Shown: one piece after another, positions 19,886 to 27,149 of the stretch
How positions within the stretch are numbered: the stretch's first letter is position 1
Layout: each line of letters starts with the position of its first letter
NCBI RefSeq assembly: GCF_000620085.1
Contig: NZ_JHVJ01000019.1
Location: 88,584-152,583 of the forward strand
Direction of reading: 5' to 3'
Length of the DNA stretch: 64,000 nt
Source: Marinobacterium jannaschii DSM 6295
GTDB lineage: Bacteria; Pseudomonadota; Gammaproteobacteria; Pseudomonadales; Balneatricaceae
The notes under the pieces: model-generated
Told to the model about the DNA's origin: nothing
Database searches by the model: none
What the model saw: the letters and a program-made list of their open reading frames with translations, nothing else
Made by a program: the position numbers and the translations under genes

Positions 19886-20308
19886 TTACTTCAGCTTCAG
19901 GGTTACCTCAACATTGCCGCGGGTGGCGTTGGAATAGGGGCAAACCCGGTGCGCTTTTTCCACTAGTGCCTCAGCCTGTGCCCGCTCTATCTGCGGAAGA
20001 TCGATATTCAGCACCACCGCGATATTGAATCCCGTGCCCCCTGTATTTTCACCAATGCCTACCACTGCATCCACTACCGGTGTCGCCGGAAGACGGACCT
20101 TCTCAGCCGCTGCGACAAACTGGATCGCACCGATAAAGCAGGCAGAATAACCCGCGGCAAACAGCTGCTCCGGGTTAGTACCCGCTCCGCCCGCACCACC
20201 CAGCTCTTTTGGCGTACTGAGCTCTACATTCAGCTTGTCGTCAGAGGAAACAGAACGACCGTCACGACCGCCGGTTGAGGTTACTTCAGCTGCATAGATG
20301 ATATCCAT
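19886..20308 (-). CDS. ohr: Organic hydroperoxide resistance protein Ohr
   Basis: A 140-residue Ohr/OsmC protein with both redox cysteines of the Ohr branch (GYSACFIGA and HRVCPYSNATRGN). It reduces organic and fatty-acid hydroperoxides using lipoylated partners. It is preceded by ohrR in the same direction. Two matching operators and a terminator lie in the 102-base gap, so ohr should have its own OhrR-controlled promoter. Confidence 0.95.
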   Translation of the reverse strand: MDIIYAAEVTSTGGRDGRSVSSDDKLNVELSTPKELGGAGGAGTNPEQLFAAGYSACFIGAIQFVAAAEKVRLPATPVVDAVVGIGENTGGTGFNIAVVLNIDLPQIERAQAEALVEKAHRVCPYSNATRGNVEVTLKLK

Positions 20309-20323
20309 GGCACACTCCAGATT

Positions 20324-20341
20324 TAGTTATCGCAATAACTA
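20324..20341. promoter_or_regulatory. OhrR operator 1 (ohr-proximal)
   Basis: TAGTTAT-CGCA-ATAACTA is a 7-bp inverted repeat with a 4-base centre, 16 bases before the ohr start. Assignment to OhrR is inferred from position and from the second copy at 20382. Confidence 0.8.
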
Positions 20342-20342
20342 T

Positions 20343-20371
20343 ATAATTAAAAGAAAAGGCCCACAGGGCCT
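20343..20371 (-). terminator. Terminator between ohrR and ohr
   Basis: On the minus strand, AGGCCC-TGT-GGGCCT is followed by TTTCTTTTAATTATAT. It should end ohrR transcripts 40 bases past the stop codon and sits between the two operators. Confidence 0.75.
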
Positions 20372-20381
20372 CGCACAAACA

Positions 20382-20397
20382 AGTTATAGCAATAACT
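20382..20397. promoter_or_regulatory. OhrR operator 2 (distal)
   Basis: AGTTAT-AGCA-ATAACT has the same arm sequence and spacing as operator 1. It lies between the ohrR stop and the terminator. The two centres are 57 bases apart. Confidence 0.75.
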
Positions 20398-20410
20398 ATT
20401 ATTGCGCAAT

Positions 20411-20854
20411 CTATCTTTGGAATTTAAGTAGGCGTTCTCGCAACCGGTCCAGTTCGTCCTTCAACTCAAACATCGCCTCCATATCAATCTGCATCTGGTC
20501 TGTCAGGCAATTATTTACACCCAGCGCCTGCTCACGCAATGCCCTGCCCTCTTCGGTCAGGCGGATCAGCAAAGCGCGTTCGTCGACACTGTCGCGTACC
20601 CGGGTCACCCGTCCATCCTGCTCCAGACGCTTGATCACCGGCGTCAGCGCCCCGGACTTCTGTCCCAGTCGCGCCCCGATATCCTTCAATCCCAGGCCAT
20701 CCCGCTCCCAGAGAATCATCATCACCAGATACTGGGGATAGGTCAGCCCGAGCGGCTCAAGCAATGGTTTATAGAGCTGCACCATCGCCAGCGAGGTGGA
20801 ATAGAGGGAGAAACAAAGCTGGTTATCTAACGCCAGCGGGTCCGGGTGACGCAT
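20411..20854 (-). CDS. ohrR: OhrR, peroxide-sensing MarR repressor
   Basis: A MarR-family regulator of about 147 residues. The peroxide-sensing Cys is in DNQLCFSLYS near the N-terminus, as in OhrR of other bacteria. The winged helix (LKDIGARLGQKSGALTPVIKRLEQDG) and wing (RDSVDERA) are intact. Oxidation of the Cys releases DNA. The ATG at 20854 is preferred to one 18 codons upstream because it places the Cys at the usual early position. Confidence 0.9.
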   Translation of the reverse strand: MRHPDPLALDNQLCFSLYSTSLAMVQLYKPLLEPLGLTYPQYLVMMILWERDGLGLKDIGARLGQKSGALTPVIKRLEQDGRVTRVRDSVDERALLIRLTEEGRALREQALGVNNCLTDQMQIDMEAMFELKDELDRLRERLLKFQR

Positions 20855-20938
20855 AAGGCAGAACTCGATTGCACTGTAGGAGAGACCGATTTTAATGCGC
20901 CGAAGCATAAATAGCGATTAGCCGCAGCAGACAGAGAA

Positions 20939-20960
20939 AAGCCTCCGCGAGCGGAGGCTT
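20939..20960 (-). terminator. Terminator of the secreted Gly/Asn-rich protein gene
   Basis: On the minus strand, AAGCCTCCG-CTCG-CGGAGGCTT runs into TTCTCTG. It is 30 bases past the stop at 20990. Confidence 0.85.
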
Positions 20961-20989
20961 ATTACCGGACTTTTCAGGTTAGCGAGCCA

Positions 20990-21565
20990 TTACTTTTTAA
21001 TACTGTTGCTCAGATAATCCAGGCTGCCGGTATAGGCCTGACCATGCTGACGCTGGTTATTGGCCTGGATACTGGTGTTATCCCCCGCCTGCAGGCCGGA
21101 CTGGTTGCCACCGATCTGGCTGCGATCCATAAAGAAGTTACCCTTAGGGCCGCCGCTGCCAACCCCACTTGGCGAGCCGATATTCAGGCCACCATGACGG
21201 TAGCGCAGCGCATCCGTGGAGCGGGTACTCACCGTTGTCGCGCCCTGCTTCTGGTTCATATTGTTGCCTACATTGCCGCTGACATTGGCCGCCCCCTGGC
21301 TGACACCACTGCTGTAGTTGCGTTTCTGCAACATATGCAGGTTGGCATTCAGGTTGTCCTGGCGGTAGTCAGAGCGGTAATTCTTATTCACCCAGTTGTA
21401 TTTATTCTTGTTGATATGGGTGTGCTTATTCAGCTTGTACTTCTGGCTCACCTCAATATTCGGGCTATACAGACGGTAATCCACCGGCTGCGCCTGGGCA
21501 GCAACAGAACCAAAAGTAATCGCGGTAAACAGGGCAGACAGGGTCAGGGACTTGATGGTGTTCAT
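20990..21565 (-). CDS. Secreted Asn/Gly/Gln-rich protein, relative of the fibre-like protein at 34 kb
   Basis: A 191-residue protein with a clear signal peptide (cut near AAQAQP). It has a Lys/Asn/Tyr-rich middle and a Gly/Asn/Gln-rich C-terminal half. RNYSSGVSQGAAN and SQIGGNQSGLQAGD closely match RDYQSAVGQGASN and SQIGNNQEGRQLGD in the protein at 34014-34622, with the same order and spacing trend. The composition resembles surface fibre or curlin-like proteins, but it lacks regular curlin repeats. The ribosome site (GAGGAGATCACC) is strong. It stands alone, away from the csgG-like gene. The fibre role is an inference. Confidence 0.75.
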   Translation of the reverse strand: MNTIKSLTLSALFTAITFGSVAAQAQPVDYRLYSPNIEVSQKYKLNKHTHINKNKYNWVNKNYRSDYRQDNLNANLHMLQKRNYSSGVSQGAANVSGNVGNNMNQKQGATTVSTRSTDALRYRHGGLNIGSPSGVGSGGPKGNFFMDRSQIGGNQSGLQAGDNTSIQANNQRQHGQAYTGSLDYLSNSIKK

Positions 21566-22077
21566 GGTGATCTCCTCGTGCCGGGCACGGTTGCGATGTT
21601 ATTAACTTGCGTTGCATGGACATCACGTAGGTCACAGGGAGGGCCGAAAGCGGTTCAAAAAAGAGATTTATAGAAAGCGGAAAGCTGATAGCTTTTAGCT
21701 ACAAGCAAGAAGTGCGGCCTTTTAGCAGTGAAGGCGGCTCGTCGCCTAATCCTCAGGACAAAACAGGAAATCGCAGATTCATCTATTACTGATTTAAATA
21801 GAACGAACACTTGTTTAACTAAGCAGTTGATAATTTTTTTGATAAATATCTAATCTTACACATTGCGTTTGGGTTAAAACCGTTTCATGATGACATGCTT
21901 ACAGGAATTACTGCGCTAGATAATAGTATTTCACAAAATCGAAATATGATTACTCATTTCCCCATGGAGGGAAAAACACTGACTTATTATTGAGAATAAA
22001 ACTTAATTCCACAAAGAAACAGTCTTAAATGAGCAAACCAGCCAATTAGAACACTAAAACATTACACATAATAAATC
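21566..22077. other. AT-rich intergenic region without a gene
   Basis: A 512-base gap. The first 100 bases hold the promoter region of the secreted-protein gene. From about 21780 it becomes strongly AT-rich and leads into the AT-rich hypothetical gene. I see no tRNA, repeat or further ORF. Confidence 0.6.
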
Positions 22078-22653
22078 ATGAACAACATAGAACAATTCAG
22101 TCTGTACACAGCCCAAATACTTGACATATTATTCGAGTCTTTTCCCGTACCTTGCAACTTAGATCGAAGTGAAATAACTAAAGAATACCTTCGCTTTGAC
22201 AAACATGAAAGTCTAAAAAAATTAAAAAACGAAGAGAAAAGTCTAAAAATTCATTTAGATGCATTCGAAGCCTTTCAAGAATGTTTTGAAGAGGACGTTT
22301 CAGATACAAAAGACGAAATAAGCAAAGAACTCCACCCAATAAAAGACAAAGTTACTAAACTGGAAGAAAATAAAAAATCCGATAATGATAAACAGCAATC
22401 CATTCTAAACGGAACAATTGAGTTCCTTTCTGATGAAGGACTAATCAAAGTTGTTAGCCCTGGAAAGTATCGACTAACATCTAAATCTTTCTCACACTTA
22501 AATAGAGAATTTAAAAATAGCAGCATTAAAACAGATGATAGTTCATACATAAAAGCCATTAAGTCAATATTTCCAAAATCTGCAAATGCAGCGGAAAAGG
22601 TTGCCATTGGAGTCGCTATAAAAGTCATTCCAGAGTTCTTAGGTATTAGTTGA
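22078..22653 (+). CDS. Hypothetical protein, AT-rich and probably acquired
   Basis: A 191-residue soluble, highly charged protein not recognised as any family. Residues about 50-110 are coiled-coil-like (KKLKNEEKSLKIHLDAFEAF, then EISKELHPIKDKVTKLEENK). The segment IEFLSDEGLIKVVSPGKYRLTSKSF resembles a small winged-helix wing. A hydrophobic C-terminal end follows (AEKVAIGVAIKVIPEFLGIS). Codon use is strongly AT-biased, unlike its neighbours. It carries its own terminator. Transfer is likely, and a role in defence or a phage-related trait cannot be excluded or shown. Confidence 0.7.
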   Translation: MNNIEQFSLYTAQILDILFESFPVPCNLDRSEITKEYLRFDKHESLKKLKNEEKSLKIHLDAFEAFQECFEEDVSDTKDEISKELHPIKDKVTKLEENKKSDNDKQQSILNGTIEFLSDEGLIKVVSPGKYRLTSKSFSHLNREFKNSSIKTDDSSYIKAIKSIFPKSANAAEKVAIGVAIKVIPEFLGIS

Positions 22654-22722
22654 AAGTGAGTCAACCATTTGTACAGTGATGGTATTTACCTGACAGCGCC
22701 TCCCGCTCCAGTATTGATTTAG

Positions 22723-22745
22723 GCAGCCGAATTGGCTGCTTTTTT
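22723..22745 (+). terminator. Terminator of the AT-rich hypothetical gene
   Basis: GCAGCC-GAATT-GGCTGC followed by TTTTTT, 70 bases after the stop. Confidence 0.88.
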
Positions 22746-22920
22746 CGTACTCGGTTTATTCGGTATACGTTATGGCGCCTGTAAGGAGGCGACCAACACT
22801 GCTTAAAGCCCTCTCTGCTATAGCAGTACTTGACCTCCCTTTTCCGTGCTTGATTTGGCGAACTCATTCAATCACACCTAATCTACCTTGAAGTGCAGCC
22901 GATCGATCAAGGAGTAGAGG

Positions 22921-24012
22921 ATGAGCCGGAGAAGTAGTCTACTACGCCAGACGCTGGTCTTTGGGATCAGCTTAATGACCTCGTTGAACATCTCGTCGCT
23001 GCAGGCAGCGGAAAAGATAAAGCCGCTGCTGTTAAAAGTCCCCCTCGCCTTCCCCTCTGCATTGCCCGCGGTTAAAAGCTCGATGCTGTGGGTGGCGGAT
23101 CAGGCGGCGCTGATCAGTAACGGTTCGCTGAAGGTAAAGACCTATGAGCCGGGAAAGCTGGTGCCGCCGTTTGAGATACTGGATGCCGTATCGACCGGCA
23201 AGGTGAATGCCGGTTTTTCCATCGCCGGTTACTGGGCCGGGAAGATTCCGGCGGCGAATATCTTCTCCTCAGTTCCCTTCGGGCCGGAGAGCGGCGAGTT
23301 TATGGCCTGGCTCTACTATGGCAACGGTCGGGCGCTGTATCAGGAGATGTACCAGCAAGCGGGTTATGCAGTAAAAGTAATTCCCTGCGCGATGCTAGCG
23401 CCGGAAAGTGGCGGCTGGTTTAAGCGACCGATTAACAGCGCCGAGGATCTGAAAGGTATGAAACTGCGTTTCTATGGCCTTGGCGGTAAGGTGTTCAGCA
23501 AACTCGGTGCCTCGGTATCACTGATTCCCGGGCCAGAGGTGTTCCCGGCACTGGAACGCGGTGCTATCGATGCCACCGAATTTTCCCAACCCGCCATCGA
23601 CCAGATGCTGGGTTTCCATAAGATCGCCAAATACAACTACTTCCCCGGCTGGCACCAACAGGCCAGCGTCATCGAGCTGCTGGTCAATCAGGATAGCTGG
23701 CAGAGCATGCACCCCAGTCAGCAAGCCACGCTGGAAGCGCTGTGCAGGGCTGCGATGACCAACACCCTGGCCCAGGGCGAGGCGATCCAATATCAGGCGA
23801 TGCAGAAGAACGTCAACGAGCGTGGCGTCACCAACCTCTACTGGAGCCCGCAGATGCTGGCGCTATTTGAAGATACCTGGCAGCAGGTGGTCAGCGAAGA
23901 GTCAAAGGACCCTTTTTTCAGGAAAGTCTGGCAGGATCTAGCAACTTTCAGGACCGATTATAAGATCTGGCAACGCCATGCGTTTTTACCCCGGAAGACA
24001 GGTGAAGAATAA
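22921..24012 (+). CDS. TRAP transporter substrate-binding protein (DctP/TakP-like), orphan
   Basis: A 363-residue secreted protein with a signal peptide (to about residue 29), the TRAP SBP pattern LKGMKLRFYGLGGKVFSKLGAS (with the conserved Arg that binds the substrate carboxylate), then LERGAIDATEFSQPAID and HKIAKYNYFPGWHQ. The latter resemble 2-oxoacid-binding TakP-type proteins. No DctQ or DctM membrane gene is nearby, so it must share a permease encoded elsewhere. AAGGAG lies 7 bases before the ATG. Confidence 0.88.
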   Translation: MSRRSSLLRQTLVFGISLMTSLNISSLQAAEKIKPLLLKVPLAFPSALPAVKSSMLWVADQAALISNGSLKVKTYEPGKLVPPFEILDAVSTGKVNAGFSIAGYWAGKIPAANIFSSVPFGPESGEFMAWLYYGNGRALYQEMYQQAGYAVKVIPCAMLAPESGGWFKRPINSAEDLKGMKLRFYGLGGKVFSKLGASVSLIPGPEVFPALERGAIDATEFSQPAIDQMLGFHKIAKYNYFPGWHQQASVIELLVNQDSWQSMHPSQQATLEALCRAAMTNTLAQGEAIQYQAMQKNVNERGVTNLYWSPQMLALFEDTWQQVVSEESKDPFFRKVWQDLATFRTDYKIWQRHAFLPRKTGEE

Positions 24013-24083
24013 AAGGGATATAGTACAACCGCTGCCATGAAGTCTGTTACTCTTCCGACAAATACAGGGAGTATTAAAACGGA

Positions 24084-24653
24084 ATGAGCCAGTCAGCAAT
24101 GCAAAGAATAAACGTAATAGGCACAACCGGAAGTGGTAAATCGACCTTTTCGAAGACGCTGGCTGAGTGCCTGGGCTATCCCTATATTCAGATGGATCAG
24201 CTCTACTGGAAGCGCCACTGGCAAGAACCGGAAACAGAGGAGTTTATACAGAAACTCGAAGCTGCTATTACAGGTGTTCGCTGGGTCTTAGACGGTAACT
24301 ATAACCGCACTAATGAGCTTAAGTGGCAGAAAGTGGATACCATCATCTGGCTCGACTACAGCTACAGCAGAACCTTATTCCAGCTACTTAAAAGAACCAT
24401 CTTACGCACGATTGAAGGCAAGGAGTTGTGGCCGGGTACCGAGAATTACGAAACACTCAGGCGGTCATTTCTATCTCGAAAATCGATTATTTTTTGGTTC
24501 TTTAAATTCTACAAGCGAAACCGAGAACGTTACTCTCACCTGATGGAATCGCCTGAATATAAGCATATCAGAAGGATCAGGATTACTTCTCCCAGGCAGG
24601 CATACCAATTTCTATCGGATCTTAAATCTAACGTATCAGTAAACGCGAGTTAA
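24084..24653 (+). CDS. P-loop kinase-like NTPase (adenylate-kinase/FlaR-like)
   Basis: A 189-residue protein with Walker A GTTGSGKST (residues about 12-20), the continuation YPYIQMDQLYWKRHW, and VLDGNYNR. These are typical of the small adenylate-kinase-like proteins sometimes called topology modulation or FlaR-related. The substrate is unknown. The ribosome site is weak (a GGGAG lies about 15 bases upstream). It lies between the TRAP SBP and the TonB-C lipoprotein, without a clear functional link. Confidence 0.8.
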   Translation: MSQSAMQRINVIGTTGSGKSTFSKTLAECLGYPYIQMDQLYWKRHWQEPETEEFIQKLEAAITGVRWVLDGNYNRTNELKWQKVDTIIWLDYSYSRTLFQLLKRTILRTIEGKELWPGTENYETLRRSFLSRKSIIFWFFKFYKRNRERYSHLMESPEYKHIRRIRITSPRQAYQFLSDLKSNVSVNAS

Positions 24654-24708
24654 TCACCCAGGCTAAGACTCCGACTGAAAACCTGCTTCAGGGAAACCAC
24701 TGGCGAAT

Positions 24709-25104
24709 ATGCGTACCTTATTCATATTACTAATTACGCTACTCTGCGGCTGTTCAACACATCAAAACAGTCAGAGGGCCAATAAGGAGCCGTACACTTA
24801 CTGTACCTCAGTAGAGGCATGCGTTGTATCTATTGGGAATACAGTCTCTAAAAACTGGCGGCGCTCTAAAGACGCTAAAAATGGTATGTCGACGGGTATC
24901 ATTATTGAGCTAAACCCCAAAGGTGAGCTGATTAGCATCCGGATTACCGAGAAAAGCAGCAGTCCAGAGTATGACCTGTTTGCGAGAAAAGCTATTGAAA
25001 GCGCTGGACCATTTAGTCAGCTGCAAGGGCTTTCATTACAGGATTTCAACAAGTACTTCAGGAAATTCACATTCGTCTTAAGGGCCGAAGACCTCAGAGA
25101 CTAA
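24709..25104 (+). CDS. Small lipoprotein with TonB/TolA C-terminal-like domain
   Basis: A 131-residue protein: signal peptide with lipobox LLCGC (Cys about 15), then a domain of about 85 residues (NWRRSKDAKNGMSTGIIIEL, then LISIRITEKSSSPEYDLFAR, then KAIESAGPF) that matches the TolA/TonB C-terminal pattern. The usual N-terminal membrane anchor and long linker of TonB/TolA are missing; a lipid anchor replaces them. It may be a periplasmic docking protein. The role is unknown. Confidence 0.72.
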   Translation: MRTLFILLITLLCGCSTHQNSQRANKEPYTYCTSVEACVVSIGNTVSKNWRRSKDAKNGMSTGIIIELNPKGELISIRITEKSSSPEYDLFARKAIESAGPFSQLQGLSLQDFNKYFRKFTFVLRAEDLRD

Positions 25105-25382
25105 GTCTAAATGCTAGATAGAGCCATAACCACTTACCACCTACAGGGTTAATAACTATCAGATTGAATACGAGGCAATCTCCACGCCTATTCCTGCATT
25201 TTTGCGCAGGCAGCTTCCGGGGAGCTGACTCATAATGAACAAAGTACTGGAATCTGTGAAGCTTGAGCCAAAGCGCTGTCGCAGCAGTGTTTGCGACTAA
25301 CCCGGAACTGGCTGTACGCAGCGCAGTCAATAATGCTTGTAACCATCGCAATCGGGATGGGGTATTCAAGAGGGCTGGAGCA

Positions 25383-25742
25383 ATGAGATTGGCGGATATA
25401 GTACAGCGTGGCTGGGAAGCGGTTGGGACCGGGGATTTCGACACTCTGGTGGCTGATTACACCGAAGATATGGTGTTTATTATGCCCGGACAGAGCAACC
25501 GGCTGGAGGGCCGCACGGCCTTCCGTTCCGCACTGGAGAGTCTCGGTGAGATTCTGCCTCCGGGCTTTGAGATTACCGATCTGCGCCAGATTGAGGGCGA
25601 AAACGAAGTTGTGTCGGTCATTAGCTGGAAGTCAGAAAAAATAGCGGCTTCTATGCTAACGGTGTTATTCAGCTTTGAGGGCAACAAAGTCTTTGAGGAA
25701 AGGTGGTTTATCGATACTGAACAATGGAAAAACGCGTTCTAG
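25383..25742 (+). CDS. SnoaL/NTF2-like protein
   Basis: About 119 residues with the cone-shaped NTF2-like pattern: RGWEAVGTGDFDTLVADYTEDMVFIMPG, LEGRTAFRSALES, and EVVSVISWKSEKI ending FEERWFIDTEQW. Members are small enzymes or ligand-binding proteins. The ATG at 25383 with GGAG just upstream is preferred to a TTG at 25263, whose extra 40 residues do not look conserved. Confidence 0.75.
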   Translation: MRLADIVQRGWEAVGTGDFDTLVADYTEDMVFIMPGQSNRLEGRTAFRSALESLGEILPPGFEITDLRQIEGENEVVSVISWKSEKIAASMLTVLFSFEGNKVFEERWFIDTEQWKNAF

Positions 25743-25831
25743 CCACGTTGATATCACTCCGGGGCGGCAAGAATTCAGTTCACGGTATTAACCCTTACCG
25801 TCTCTTTTCAACCAAGGCCTTTATGTTAGCG

Positions 25832-25985
25832 TTCGCAGATTTACCACTAACCTACGACAGACACAGGTAGCCTTTCTCACCCCTGTTTGTTGAGATTCGC
25901 GAGTTCATCGCCAAACTACACCGGATATTAGGCGCGCTTTCCACCTTCAGTTTTCTGAGATTCGCAGGCTCATCACCAGCCTACG
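25832..25985. repeat. Three degenerate direct repeats of about 27 bases
   Basis: Copies at 25832-25857, 25892-25919 and 25957-25985 share a TTCGCRRG-like start followed by TCATCRCCARCCTACG-like sequence. They sit in the 250-base gap between converging genes. Confidence 0.55.
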
Positions 25986-25994
25986 TCGCAATGA

Positions 25995-27149
25995 CTACAG
26001 CCGGGTAAATTTCAGCAACCCATCGGCACCCTGCTCCATCCTGAAGGCCATCGCTTCTGTGGTGTAGCGCTCACCTTGTGGGCGGGCGACGTGGACGATG
26101 GCGACCATCTCCTGATCCAGTGCATTGCGGCTGACATTAGTGAACTGGCTGCCGAGTGAGCGTACACCGGCTTCGGGGCCGTTGAAGCCCAGCGCCTTCC
26201 AGATCGGTGGCGGTGCGTCGGCCAGTATGCCTTTCTGGTAATCGCTGAGGTTTTCGGGCCGGTTGAGGTTGATGCGGCCCTGATCCAGGTCGACCGTCCC
26301 GGCGCGGTTGAAGCCGCCGCTGCTCTTGCGCTCTGACACCAGGTCACCATTGCGGTAGCTGCTTTCGGTGCGGCTCCAGCTGACGGAGAGCGACCATTCC
26401 AGCCAGATTTTGTAGACCAGATAGCGGTCTGGCCAGGCGCGGCTGCAGTCGCGTCGCTCCAGGTAGATGGTATGGAAGGTGGGCTTACCCGGGGCGTCCT
26501 TAATGGCGGTATTGATCAGCATCCCCTGATCGGTCAGCTGACCGGCCAGCTCCAGCTCCAGTTCACCGGCGGCGTCGCTGAACAGTTGTCCGGCATTGGC
26601 CGGTAACGGGTTGTCCTCGGTATCCGGGGCATCGGGTTCGCTGTCATCGCCGCCCCGGCCAAACAGTGAACCGAGCACGCCGCCCACAAGCTGTTGGGCT
26701 TTCTTGCCAGCCCAGCTCTGGCGCGGCCCGGCATCCAGCGGCGCAGCAGCCTGTGCAGTGGCACAGATGCCCGCTTGCGCAATCTCGGCTTCGATTGCCG
26801 TTTGCGCCTCGGTCACCGCCAGCAGCGGCCCCGGGGTATTCGGATCAAACTGCTGCCGCGGCCAGTCGCGACCGGGGCCAAAGTTGAAGCCCGATTTCAG
26901 CACCGGATAGGGCCTGTTGCTGCGCGGGGCCTGCGTTGGCTCCCTGCGGTCAGACTGATCAGCCAGCTGTTTTGCGGCGATCTGCTCGCCATCCGGTTGC
27001 GCCGGGTCGATCGACTCCGGTGTCTCTTTTTTAGGTATGGGTTGCGGCCGGGTGCTCTGCTGCTGCGCACAGCCGCTTAGACCAGCAGTCAGCCCCAGAG
27101 CGAGTAGCGCGGCCAGTATCACAGCCGCAGGCGCTTGTTTGTGGTTCAT
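25995..27149 (-). CDS. Lipoprotein of unknown function, last gene of the protease cluster
   Basis: About 384 residues. Signal peptide with lipobox GLSGC, then a Pro/Gln-rich linker and a domain with no family I recognise. Four Cys-containing or aromatic stretches include AQAGICATAQAAAP and TIYLERRDCSRAWPDRYLVY. The ATG at 27149 overlaps the stop of the upstream subtilase (ATGA), so translation is coupled. It could be an inhibitor, a chaperone or a substrate of the proteases; nothing decides among these. Confidence 0.75.
   Translation of the reverse strand: MNHKQAPAAVILAALLALGLTAGLSGCAQQQSTRPQPIPKKETPESIDPAQPDGEQIAAKQLADQSDRREPTQAPRSNRPYPVLKSGFNFGPGRDWPRQQFDPNTPGPLLAVTEAQTAIEAEIAQAGICATAQAAAPLDAGPRQSWAGKKAQQLVGGVLGSLFGRGGDDSEPDAPDTEDNPLPANAGQLFSDAAGELELELAGQLTDQGMLINTAIKDAPGKPTFHTIYLERRDCSRAWPDRYLVYKIWLEWSLSVSWSRTESSYRNGDLVSERKSSGGFNRAGTVDLDQGRINLNRPENLSDYQKGILADAPPPIWKALGFNGPEAGVRSLGSQFTNVSRNALDQEMVAIVHVARPQGERYTTEAMAFRMEQGADGLLKFTRL

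Noticed and set aside
22661..22867. A 68-codon minus-strand frame starting MSSPNQARKREVKYCYSREG
   Set aside because: Runs through the terminator hairpin of the AT-rich gene and is not recognised; it could be a repeat-derived chance frame.
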